A DNA stretch of 17,122 nucleotides from an uncultured Clostridia bacterium (lineage in GTDB: Bacteria; Bacillota; Clostridia; Oscillospirales; Ruminococcaceae). The DNA lies in assembly GCA_946563605.1 (NCBI GenBank), contig CAMNVW010000012.1, forward strand, positions 1 to 17,122, written 5' to 3'. Shown here piece after piece: positions 7,814 through 14,032 of this stretch. A program made the position numbers and the translations under genes. Positions within the stretch are counted from its first letter, which is position 1, and each line of letters starts with the position of its first letter. The notes under the pieces were generated by a model that was not told the DNA's origin, searched no databases, and saw only the letters and a program-made list of their open reading frames with translations.

Positions 7814-8492
7814 TTGTTTTTAATCTCCTTTCCAAAACAGCGATTCCCTTTGAGAGCGTGAAGGTCAGCACGAAGTAAATGATGCCGACGATGATCAATG
7901 GCTCGATGCTCAGGAAAAGAGCGCCGTTGATCGTTTTAAACTGGGTCATCAGGTCGCCGACAAAGAAGGTGGATGCCAGCGAGGTTTCCTTGATGATGGA
8001 GACAAACTCGTTGCACAACGCAGGCAGGATATTTTTGACCGCCTGCGGGAAGATGACCTTGATCATGGTCTGACGGTAATTCAGTCCCAAAGAGCGTGCC
8101 GCCTCCATCTGTCCTTTATCGACGGCATTGATACCGGCGCGGATGATTTCAGCGACATACGCGCCGGAGTTTAAACACAATGCCAGAATAATGGAAAAGG
8201 TTTTATCCAGCTGAAGTGCGGGAACCATCATGGGCAGAAGGAAATAGAAGAAGTACAGCTGCAAAAGCAGCGGAGTGCCGCGGATAAACTCGACGTAGAC
8301 GGTAGCAATCAGATTCAGCGGCTTGCAGCGGCCGATGTGCAGCTTGCTGATTCGCATTAAAGCGAGCAGAGAACCGATGATAATACCGAATAAAACGGTG
8401 ACAGCGCTGAGGAGAAGGGTGTTTGCGGTACCGATTAAAAACAGGTTCCAGTACTTTTCCAAAATGCGCACAATATTGTTGATAATATCCAA
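7806..8492 (-). CDS. Polar amino acid ABC transporter permease (HisM/GlnP family)
   Basis: Membrane permease of 228 aa with about five hydrophobic segments. The HisMQ-type signature (VEFIRGTPLLLQLYF) is present, as is the EAA coupling loop (KGQMEAARSLGLNYRQTM). Only one permease gene is present, so the channel is likely a homodimer. The start is TTG at 8492, with GGGAGGG 8 bases upstream and no better ATG nearby. It lies 26 bases after the binding-protein gene and overlaps the ATPase gene. Confidence 0.94.
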   Translation of the reverse strand: MDIINNIVRILEKYWNLFLIGTANTLLLSAVTVLFGIIIGSLLALMRISKLHIGRCKPLNLIATVYVEFIRGTPLLLQLYFFYFLLPMMVPALQLDKTFSIILALCLNSGAYVAEIIRAGINAVDKGQMEAARSLGLNYRQTMIKVIFPQAVKNILPALCNEFVSIIKETSLASTFFVGDLMTQFKTINGALFLSIEPLIIVGIIYFVLTFTLSKGIAVLERRLKTSD

Positions 8493-8518
8493 GTCAATGA
8501 CCCTCCCGAGAAATGGTG

Positions 8519-9355
8519 TTATTCTACATCAATGCCAAGAGATTTTGCAAGTTCAGTAGCTTCATCTTTCCATTGGCTGTACAGACCTTTTTCGTTGACC
8601 TCTTCAATGATTTCGTTGACAGCCTCGATCAGTTCTGTTTCACCTTTTTTGACAGCGGCAACGTTGCCTTCGCTTTCGTATTCAAAGCGGAAATCACACA
8701 AGGCAATATCGTCATAGTTTTGCAGAACCATTTCAGCGTTGTCCATGTCGGAAGCCAGTGCATCGATTTTGCCGGTGCGGAGCATCAGTACACCGTCATT
8801 CAAGCTGGAAATCAGTTCAACTTCCACATCGTCCGGCAGCTGGGAAGTAACCAGATTGTACTGAAGAGAACCGTTCTGTGCGCCGATCTTTTTGCCGGAG
8901 AAGCTTTCAGCGGAGTTGTATTCAGAAGCTTTGTCCGCCGGAACGAGCAGGCTTTGACCGCTGCTTTCATCTTGTTCCATATTGAATGGGGTGGAAAGCT
9001 CCATGCTTTGAGCGCGTTCTTCGGTTTTTGCAAAGCCCGAGATAGCGATGTCGACCTGTCCAGAGGTTACAGCCGCCTGTACAGCACTGAAGTCCATTGC
9101 ACTGATTTCCAGTTCAACGCCCAGCTTTTCGGCAATATATTTTGCAAGTTCAACATCAGAGCCAACATATTTTGTTTCACCGCTGCTGATATCCTCAAAT
9201 TCCAACGGAGCAAAGTCTGGGCTGGTGGCAAAAACAAGTTTGCCGGATTGTTTGATTTTGTCCAGACGGTTTTTGGAAGAAGAGCATCCGCCCATAGTAC
9301 CGATTACGAGTGCCGCGCAAAGCATTGTGGTTATGATTTTCTTAAATTTTTTCAT
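8519..9355 (-). CDS. Amino acid ABC transporter substrate-binding lipoprotein (SBP family 3)
   Basis: Extracellular binding lipoprotein, 278 aa. The signal peptide ends in the lipobox MGGC with Cys24. The family 3 fold is shown by GKLVFATSPDFAPLEFED, by VGSDVELAKYIAEKLGVELE, by DIAISGFAKTEERAQSMELS and by the hinge-region KKIGAQNGSLQYNLV. The ATG has AAGGGGA 7 bases upstream. It is the first gene of a four-gene operon (binding protein, permease, ATPase, M20 hydrolase) with a good promoter 50 bases ahead. The ligand could be an ordinary polar amino acid or, judging from the hydrolase neighbour, an N-modified one. Confidence 0.95.
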   Translation of the reverse strand: MKKFKKIITTMLCAALVIGTMGGCSSSKNRLDKIKQSGKLVFATSPDFAPLEFEDISSGETKYVGSDVELAKYIAEKLGVELEISAMDFSAVQAAVTSGQVDIAISGFAKTEERAQSMELSTPFNMEQDESSGQSLLVPADKASEYNSAESFSGKKIGAQNGSLQYNLVTSQLPDDVEVELISSLNDGVLMLRTGKIDALASDMDNAEMVLQNYDDIALCDFRFEYESEGNVAAVKKGETELIEAVNEIIEEVNEKGLYSQWKDEATELAKSLGIDVE

Positions 9356-9404
9356 GGTTATGTCCCCTTAAAGAAAATGTATTTTTATTACAAATGATGT
9401 TATT

Positions 9405-9432
9405 ATTATACGTTATTTTGCAGAAATGTAAA
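9405..9432 (-). promoter_or_regulatory. Sigma-A promoter of the amino-acid importer / M20 operon
   Basis: On the minus strand TTTACA (9432-9427, 5 of 6 consensus) and a perfect TATAAT (9410-9405) are separated by 16 bases. The start would be near 9398, giving a short leader of about 43 bases with no riboswitch-like structure. Confidence 0.72.
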
Positions 9433-9767
9433 GAGAAAAAATGAATAAAGAATTGCTGGTAATTTATAAATATTCTGTATTTACTGCATAAAACAGCTAA
9501 AAACAGAGAAAGTTAAAGGAAATACAGCAACGATTATACACAACAAAGATAAAACAAAAATTTCCGCAATATACATAAAATGGGATAAAAATACGTTTTC
9601 TGTTCCTTGAGGAATATAGAGCTTTGCGTTGTTGCCGAAAAGGAATGGAGAACCTCCATAAACTGGGGGAAATCAAAAATCTCATAGAAGGAAAAGACTT
9701 TTATCATACAATGAATTTCTACCAACCATTACCAAAGAAAAGCAGCTGTTTTTGTAACATTTTTGTA
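9433..9767. other. Intergenic region without recognisable gene
   Basis: This AT-rich stretch lies between two divergent promoters. Short open frames occur on both strands, for example 9534-9725 minus and 9624-9851 plus. None has a good ribosome binding site or a sequence I recognise. A small hairpin TTCCTTGAGGAA (9603-9614) is the only structure seen. It may be the remains of a decayed gene. Confidence 0.5.
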
Positions 9768-9796
9768 TTGACGAAGTTAGAATGTTGGGATATACT
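9768..9796 (+). promoter_or_regulatory. Sigma-A promoter of the orphan secreted-protein gene
   Basis: TTGACG (9768-9773, 5 of 6) and TATACT (9791-9796, 5 of 6) are separated by the ideal 17 bases. Transcription would start near 9803, next to a 10-base perfect palindrome AGAATATTCT (9804-9813). The leader is about 120 bases long. Confidence 0.75.
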
Positions 9797-9925
9797 GTTA
9801 GTAAGAATATTCTACAATCTTAAAAGTGTTTCAACGTGCAGAAACCAATAATAGAATGTTTGCAAGGTTTTTATGTGATTCGTTTATCTGCCTGCGTGGT
9901 GGATGAAAGGAAGGAGACATATACT

Positions 9926-10645
9926 ATGAAGAAAACAAGCGCGTTTATTAAGGGTATTGCTATTTTGATGGCGATTTCTCTATTGTCTGTTACTTCTTTT
10001 GCAGCAAAGTCTAAGGTGGATGTTTGGGAAAATATTAAGAACAGTTACTATGTTTCCCAAAATACAAAGACATCGAAATTCAACGTCATAGATGATGAAC
10101 TTTTGTTGGGCAGCGAGTTTATCCCTGGTACGATTGCTCCGACATTGTCTAGCGTTAACCTGAGTTCTCACAAAAATATTAAAAGATTCATGAGTCACGT
10201 CAAAGAAAAAGGATTGAAAGATTCTTTATTAGACACAAATACATTCTTGGGGATTGTAAAAGGAAAAAATTATCCTGTTCCCAGTACCGCCTTTATTCAG
10301 GATGGCATTGTTAGTCAGGTTATGATGGGAGATAAAGGCGAGTTATATCTCTTCAATGTGTCTAACAAAGAAAAAAGGCTTCTTTCCTCTTCTAAATTAA
10401 ATTTAAAGAAAACAACTGCTTATTTCGTATTTTTCGATGGATTCGCAAATGGGATTGTTTTTGATGATGGAACGAAGCAAATGCTCAAGATATATTCTTC
10501 TTACAAAGATATCATTCCAGAGGATACCATCCTTTCACTGAAGGATTTTCTCGATATCTTAAAAAACAGCGAGAAAATTTTGACCGAAAATACAGATGAA
10601 AATAAAAATCTTGACCCCGTAAAGCCGAATGTTACTGTAGGATAA
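9926..10645 (+). CDS. Secreted protein of unknown function
   Basis: I do not recognise this 239-aa protein. It begins MKKTSAFIKG and continues with a hydrophobic core and a probable signal peptidase I site after TSFA (about residue 26), so export is likely. No lipobox, second membrane helix, sortase motif or cysteine is present. The mature part mixes hydrophobic-alternating segments that could be beta strands (AYFVFFDGFANGIVFDD) with a helical segment (TILSLKDFLDILKNSEKIL) and an Asn/Glu-rich tail. The frame is open 30 codons further upstream, but the ATG at 9926 has AAGGAG at the right distance and starts the signal peptide. It is a single-gene unit with its own promoter and terminator, transcribed against its neighbours. 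Its coding sequence looks more AT-rich than recR and dnaX, which may hint at recent acquisition. Confidence 0.85.
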   Translation: MKKTSAFIKGIAILMAISLLSVTSFAAKSKVDVWENIKNSYYVSQNTKTSKFNVIDDELLLGSEFIPGTIAPTLSSVNLSSHKNIKRFMSHVKEKGLKDSLLDTNTFLGIVKGKNYPVPSTAFIQDGIVSQVMMGDKGELYLFNVSNKEKRLLSSSKLNLKKTTAYFVFFDGFANGIVFDDGTKQMLKIYSSYKDIIPEDTILSLKDFLDILKNSEKILTENTDENKNLDPVKPNVTVG

Positions 10646-10652
10646 ACAATTA

Positions 10653-10689
10653 AAAAAACCTCTCGGGCAAATTGCTCGAGAGGTTTTTT
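10653..10689. terminator. Bidirectional Rho-independent terminator
   Basis: Thirteen-base perfect arms (10653-10665 and 10677-10689, AAAAAACCTCTCG and complement) flank an 11-base loop. The 3-prime arm ends in T6 on the plus strand and T6-7 on the minus strand. It lies 7 bases after the secreted-protein stop and 2 bases after the recR stop, and serves both converging transcripts. Confidence 0.88.
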
Positions 10690-10691
10690 GC

Positions 10692-11291
10692 TTATAATTC
10701 CTGTCTGCCTTCCAAGGCGCGGAACAATGTGACTTCGTCGGCATATTCCAGATTTCCGCCCATCGGGATACCGGAAGCCAAACGGGTAACTTTCACGCCT
10801 AAAGGTTTGAGCAGACGCGCAATGTACATTGCGGTGGTTTCTCCTTCGACGGTTGGATTGGTTGCCATGATGACCTCCTGCACGCCTCCTTGCTGAATAC
10901 GGGCAAGCAACTGGCGAATGGTCAGGTCGTCGGGACCTTTCTGGTTCATCGGGGAGATCAGTCCATGCAGAACATGGTATAACCCCTGATACTCGCGCGT
11001 TTTTTCAATCGCCATCACATCACGAGGACCTTCTACCACACAGATGATACTGCGGTCGCGCGCAGGGTCAGAACAGATCTGGCAGGTTTCGCGGTCGGTC
11101 AGGTTTTGGCACACCGAACAGGGTTTGATCTTCTCATGCGCTTCCAGAATGGTGTCCGCAAATTCCTTCGCTTTGTCGTAAGGAAGATTTAAAACGTAAA
11201 AAGCAAGCCGCTGCGCTGTTTTTCTGCCAATGCCCGGCAGACGGGCAAACTGTTCGATCAAACGGGTCAGCGGCATTACATCGTATTTCAT
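10692..11291 (-). CDS. recR: Recombination mediator protein RecR
   Basis: DNA repair protein that, with RecF/RecO, loads RecA at gaps. The 199 aa match the family length. In order it shows a helix-hairpin-helix RLPGIGRKTAQRLAFY (17-32), a four-cysteine zinc finger (Cys58, 61, 70, 73), a Toprim domain (CVVEGPRDVMAIEKT, Glu87, and later MATNPTVEGETTAMY) and the C-terminal ASGIPMGGNLEYADEVTL segment. The ATG is 3 bases after ybaB and has no strong ribosome binding site of its own, so translation is likely coupled. An internal ATG five codons later is possible but less like other RecR proteins. The dnaX-ybaB-recR order is conserved in Firmicutes. Confidence 0.97.
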   Translation of the reverse strand: MKYDVMPLTRLIEQFARLPGIGRKTAQRLAFYVLNLPYDKAKEFADTILEAHEKIKPCSVCQNLTDRETCQICSDPARDRSIICVVEGPRDVMAIEKTREYQGLYHVLHGLISPMNQKGPDDLTIRQLLARIQQGGVQEVIMATNPTVEGETTAMYIARLLKPLGVKVTRLASGIPMGGNLEYADEVTLFRALEGRQEL

Positions 11292-11294
11292 TGA

Positions 11295-11642
11295 TTAAAA
11301 AATGCCTGGCAGGGAAATGCCGTTGGTGATCTTTTCCATTTCGCTGGAATGTGCTTCCTCAACTTGGCGGATTGCTTCGTTGACAGCGCTGATGACCATG
11401 TCCTGCAAAATCTCAACATCTTCAGGGTCAACAGCTTCCGGTTTGATCGTCAGGGAAACCAGCTCTTTTTTGCCGTTCATGGTACATTCTACCATGCCGC
11501 CGCCTGCGGAAGTGGTGTACTCTTTTTCATTGAGTGCTTCCTGGGTTTTTTCCATCTCTTCCTGCATTTTCTGAGCTTGTTTGATCATAGACTGCATATT
11601 CTGTGGGCCGCCGCCCATTCCTTTTGGAAGTCTAGCCTTCAT
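11295..11642 (-). CDS. ybaB: Nucleoid-associated protein YbaB/EbfC family
   Basis: Small DNA-binding protein, 115 aa, expected to form tweezers-like dimers on the nucleoid. It has a Gly/Met-rich start (GMGGGPQNMQSMIKQ), a long helix with QKMQEEMEKTQEAL, the beta segment TTSAGGGMVECTMNGKKEL and the C-terminal helix LQDMVISAVNEAIRQVEE, all characteristic. The ATG has AGGAGG 9 bases upstream. It lies between dnaX and recR, as in B. subtilis (yaaK). Confidence 0.96.
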   Translation of the reverse strand: MKARLPKGMGGGPQNMQSMIKQAQKMQEEMEKTQEALNEKEYTTSAGGGMVECTMNGKKELVSLTIKPEAVDPEDVEILQDMVISAVNEAIRQVEEAHSSEMEKITNGISLPGIF

Positions 11643-11669
11643 TTTTCAGTTCCTCCTATTGGATTTTAT

Positions 11670-11694
11670 GGCGTTCTCCATCATTTGGAACGCC
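11670..11694 (-). other. Hairpin upstream of ybaB
   Basis: GGCGTTC (11670-11676) and GAACGCC (11688-11694) form a 7-bp GC-rich stem with an 11-base loop, about 28 bases upstream of the ybaB start. It has no U tract, so it is more likely an RNA-stability or translation element than a terminator. Confidence 0.4.
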
Positions 11695-11717
11695 GCTTTC
11701 AGTTTGTTTTATCTTCT

Positions 11718-11753
11718 AAAACAGTGCAGCCGTTTAGGTGCCGCAGCTGTTTT
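11718..11753 (-). terminator. Imperfect hairpin after dnaX (possible attenuator)
   Basis: AAAACAG (11718-11724) and CTGTTTT (11747-11753) pair, and the stem extends inward through TGC/GCA with a bulge. It begins 10 bases after the dnaX stop. On the minus strand the 3-prime arm ends CUGUUUUAG, so it resembles a weak terminator that may lower ybaB-recR transcription relative to dnaX. Confidence 0.4.
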
Positions 11754-11763
11754 GGAAAGCATT

Positions 11764-13413
11764 TTAATTTTCAATGGAAATATCCACGCCAAGCTGCTGG
11801 GCAGAGGAGAGGATATCTTCCATCGGGTCATCTTTTTTTGCGGTTTGATATTGGTCTTTTTTGAAAGGTCCGATGCGCCAGTCCCGTCCTGAGCCTGCAA
11901 TCAGCGCCTGATGGATGGATTTTTTGGCGTAATCGTTGGTGCGGATCATCTCCAGGAAAAACGGGTCGTCACAGTCGATGAGGATGATTTCCTGATAGCG
12001 GTAAGCCTCCGTATTGACAAGCGCGCCGTGCAAAGCAGTGTTGGAGTGCCGCAACGATTCCAAAACCTGCGGCCATTCCGCAAACACAACGACCTCTTTT
12101 TTGGAAGGAGTTGGGATAGGTTCTGGCACAGTGCTTGCAGCAGGTGCGGCAGCTTTCTGCGGTGCGGTATCGGGTGCAGCTTCACCGGCAGGGGAGACTG
12201 GTGCAGAAGTTGTTGGAGCAGCGGCTGACGCTGGGGTGAATACGCCGTTTTTGAGCTGGTTTTCCAATTTAGAAAGCCGCGCTAAAATAGCATCCACCGA
12301 ACGGTCAAGTGAAGGATTGGTCAGCTTGATGACCGCCATTTCCATTTCGGTTCTGGTTTGGGAAGTTTTGCCCATACGGGTCAGGGTATCCTGCAAAACG
12401 GTCAGCGAATATAGAATCTGTCCCATCGGATAGCGGGCAGCCTGTTCGGATAATGCTTCGGTATCCTGAACGAGTCCCGGAACAAACTCTTCCGGTGTTT
12501 TCAGCGCCTTTGCCATCATCAAGCTGCGGTAATGGGAGATGAGCTGTACACACATCTTTTCAAAGTCGATGGAGTTTTGGAACATGGTTTCAATTTCGCG
12601 CAGAATCGCAGGGACATCCTGTTTGAGCACCGCGTCGGCAATAGTAAACAGGGAATCAGAAACCGCAAGTCCCGCGCTGGAACGGACATCTTCCAAGGTG
12701 ATGTATTCGGCGTTTTCGACGTCAGAACTGCGCGCGTTGCTGCGGCAGACGTCCAAAAGTGAGAGTGCGTCGCGCATACCGCCTTCGGATAATCGTGCAA
12801 TCAAAGCGGCAGCGTCCTCGTCAATCAAAATGTGTTCCTGCTGGCAGACAAACAAAATCTGCTGGGCGATGACCTGTGTATTGATGCGCCGGAAATCGAA
12901 CCGCTGACAGCGCGAAAGAATGGTTGCCGGAATCTTGTGGACTTCGGTGGTAGCCAAAATAAAGATGACGTGCTCGGGCGGTTCCTCCATGATTTTCAGC
13001 AGGGCATTGAATGCGCCGACGCTGAGCATATGGGTCTCGTCGATGATATAGACTCTGTATTTGGTCACAGCCGGTGTGAAGTTTGCCTCTTCACGCAGCT
13101 GACGAATATTGTCTACGCCATTGTTGCTGGCAGCGTCGATTTCGGTGACATCCAAGATGGAGCCGTCGTCGATTCCGCGGCAGATGTCACAGACACCGCA
13201 CGGGTTGCCGTTGTGCTGGTTCGGGCAGTTGACCGCCTTAGCGATGATTTTGGAGCAGGTGGTCTTGCCGGTGCCACGTGAACCGGTGAACAGATAAGCG
13301 TGACCGATTCGACCGCTGTCGATTTCCTGCTTTAAGGTAGCGGTGATATGGGTTTGCCCGACCACTTCATCAAAGTTTTTCGGTCGGTATTTTCTGTATA
13401 AAGCCTGATACAT
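11764..13413 (-). CDS. dnaX: DNA polymerase III subunit gamma/tau
   Basis: Clamp-loader ATPase of the replisome, 549 aa. It starts MYQALYRKYRPKNFDEVVGQ, has Walker A GSRGTGKTT (44-52), a zinc module (Cys63, 72, 75, 78), Walker B VYIIDETHML (Asp125/Glu126), and sensor 1/SRC motif ATTEVHKIPATILSRCQRFDF. These are followed by the AAA lid and clamp-loader domains. An Ala/Pro/Thr-rich linker (about 390-433) leads to a tau-type C-terminal domain. The frame is open 47 codons further upstream, but that part is the SRP RNA gene read as protein. The ATG at 13413 has GGGAGG 8 bases ahead and the family N-terminus. It starts 28 bases after the SRP RNA U tract, so read-through from that promoter may supply transcription. 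Confidence 0.96.
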   Translation of the reverse strand: MYQALYRKYRPKNFDEVVGQTHITATLKQEIDSGRIGHAYLFTGSRGTGKTTCSKIIAKAVNCPNQHNGNPCGVCDICRGIDDGSILDVTEIDAASNNGVDNIRQLREEANFTPAVTKYRVYIIDETHMLSVGAFNALLKIMEEPPEHVIFILATTEVHKIPATILSRCQRFDFRRINTQVIAQQILFVCQQEHILIDEDAAALIARLSEGGMRDALSLLDVCRSNARSSDVENAEYITLEDVRSSAGLAVSDSLFTIADAVLKQDVPAILREIETMFQNSIDFEKMCVQLISHYRSLMMAKALKTPEEFVPGLVQDTEALSEQAARYPMGQILYSLTVLQDTLTRMGKTSQTRTEMEMAVIKLTNPSLDRSVDAILARLSKLENQLKNGVFTPASAAAPTTSAPVSPAGEAAPDTAPQKAAAPAASTVPEPIPTPSKKEVVVFAEWPQVLESLRHSNTALHGALVNTEAYRYQEIILIDCDDPFFLEMIRTNDYAKKSIHQALIAGSGRDWRIGPFKKDQYQTAKKDDPMEDILSSAQQLGVDISIEN

Positions 13414-13440
13414 CCATCCTGCCTCCCGAACCTGAGTTAG

Positions 13441-13663
13441 AAAAAAGGCAGGGTGCACCAAAGTTAAAAACGTGTCCTTGATCATACGGAAATGCAGGTT
13501 ACCTGCGGCGCACAAAAACATCCACTTAATGCTGCTCGGTTCCCCGCCTGACATGGTTCATGGAGCTTTGTCGCACAGGACCAACATCTCCGCATGATAA
13601 AAAACACGTTCGACCTGACGGTACATCCCTGCCACACACTATGAGCAATATCATTATCATGCC
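13441..13663 (-). ncRNA. ffs: Signal recognition particle RNA (scRNA/4.5S-type, long helix 5)
   Basis: RNA component of SRP that binds Ffh and targets secretory and membrane proteins. The helix 8 core is clear at 13530-13558 (minus strand AUGUCAGG, GGGGAA, GAGCAGCAU), the most conserved part of SRP RNA. Flanking strands pair to form a long helix 5: GGCAGGG-A-UGUACC near the 5-prime side with GGUGCACCCUGCC at the 3-prime end, AACGUGU with ACACGUU, and AUCAUGCGG with CCGUAUGAU. The 3-prime end is the U6 at 13446-13441. With a start near 13663 the RNA is about 220 nt, shorter than the B. subtilis type because only about 30 nt precede helix 5. Location directly before dnaX matches B. subtilis scr. 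Confidence 0.92.
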
Positions 13664-13668
13664 TTTGT

Positions 13669-13697
13669 ATTATACTATATCCAATTCAAAAACGCAA
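13669..13697 (-). promoter_or_regulatory. Promoter of SRP RNA (and possibly dnaX)
   Basis: On the minus strand TTGCGT (13697-13692) and a perfect TATAAT (13674-13669) are separated by 17 bases. The start would be the GG at 13663-13662. The -35 is weak (3 of 6), but the -10 and the position fit. Confidence 0.7.
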
Positions 13698-13929
13698 GAG
13701 AAATTTTGAGAAGATATTTTATAAAAGTGTAAAAAAATAAGGAGGCAAGATAAAATCCCCTCGGATTTTGCCGAAATCCTTTGTGAGATACTGTGTGTAC
13801 CGTCAAAAATACTGACAGCAAAAGCTGCGGACTTTTGCTGTCAGAGAATCCGGCACAGGTTTGGAAAAAAGGAATCAGAGGCAAATAATCATCATAATGT
13901 AAAAGAAAAATGAACTTTTTTCAGACATA
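13698..13929. other. Intergenic region between SRP RNA promoter and marR promoter
   Basis: No credible gene is seen. Two hairpins lie here: AAAATCC/GGATTTT (13752-13769, 4-base loop) and a strong 13-bp stem (13812-13844, see the next entry). On the minus strand both are followed by T-rich sequence. The short minus-strand frame at 13675-13884 is not protein-like and has no ribosome binding site. Confidence 0.5.
13812..13844. repeat. Perfect 13-bp inverted repeat of unknown role
   Basis: CTGACAGCAAAAG (13812-13824) and its exact complement (13832-13844) enclose a 7-base loop. No U tract follows on the plus strand. On the minus strand UAUUUUUGA follows, so it could terminate minus-strand transcription entering from the marR side, though no minus-strand gene is present to need it. 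Confidence 0.7.
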
Positions 13930-13958
13930 TTGACAAGGAAAGTCAGGAACTGTAAAAT
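13930..13958 (+). promoter_or_regulatory. Strong sigma-A promoter of the marR-ABC exporter operon
   Basis: A perfect TTGACA (13930-13935) is followed after 17 bases by TAAAAT (13953-13958, 5 of 6). Transcription would start near 13965, within the inverted repeat described separately. It should drive marR and both ABC genes. Confidence 0.82.
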
Positions 13959-13960
13959 AG

Positions 13961-13973
13961 TTAACATGGTTAA
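13961..13973 (+). promoter_or_regulatory. Candidate MarR operator (inverted repeat)
   Basis: TTAAC-ATG-GTTAA is a 5-3-5 inverted repeat starting two bases after the -10 element and covering the predicted start site. A bound dimer here would block RNA polymerase. MarR-type repressors commonly act on AT-rich palindromes in this position of their own promoter. Binding is inferred from position and symmetry only. Confidence 0.45.
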
Positions 13974-14032
13974 GTAATATGATTGTTTTACTGGATTCCA
14001 TCATAAAATCTTCTGGAAAGGAGAAGACAAAG

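Noticed and set aside
8513..9397. 294-codon open frame on the plus strand opposite the binding-protein gene
   Set aside because: It is a shadow of a clear lipoprotein gene on the minus strand; it is Phe-rich and has no recognised domain.
9624..9851. 75-codon plus-strand open frame before the orphan secreted gene
   Set aside because: It has no ATG at its first codon, no ribosome binding site and no recognisable sequence; it also spans a good promoter.
12097..12102. A6 run in dnaX (minus strand AAAAAAG) as a programmed frameshift site for a short gamma form
   Set aside because: The run is read AAA AAA G, not A AAA AAG as in E. coli, and the shifted frame continues about 50 codons before a stop, so no gamma-like product is evident.
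13414..13554. 47-codon upstream extension of the dnaX reading frame
   Set aside because: It reads through the SRP RNA gene; the internal ATG at 13413 has a good ribosome binding site and the DnaX family N-terminus.
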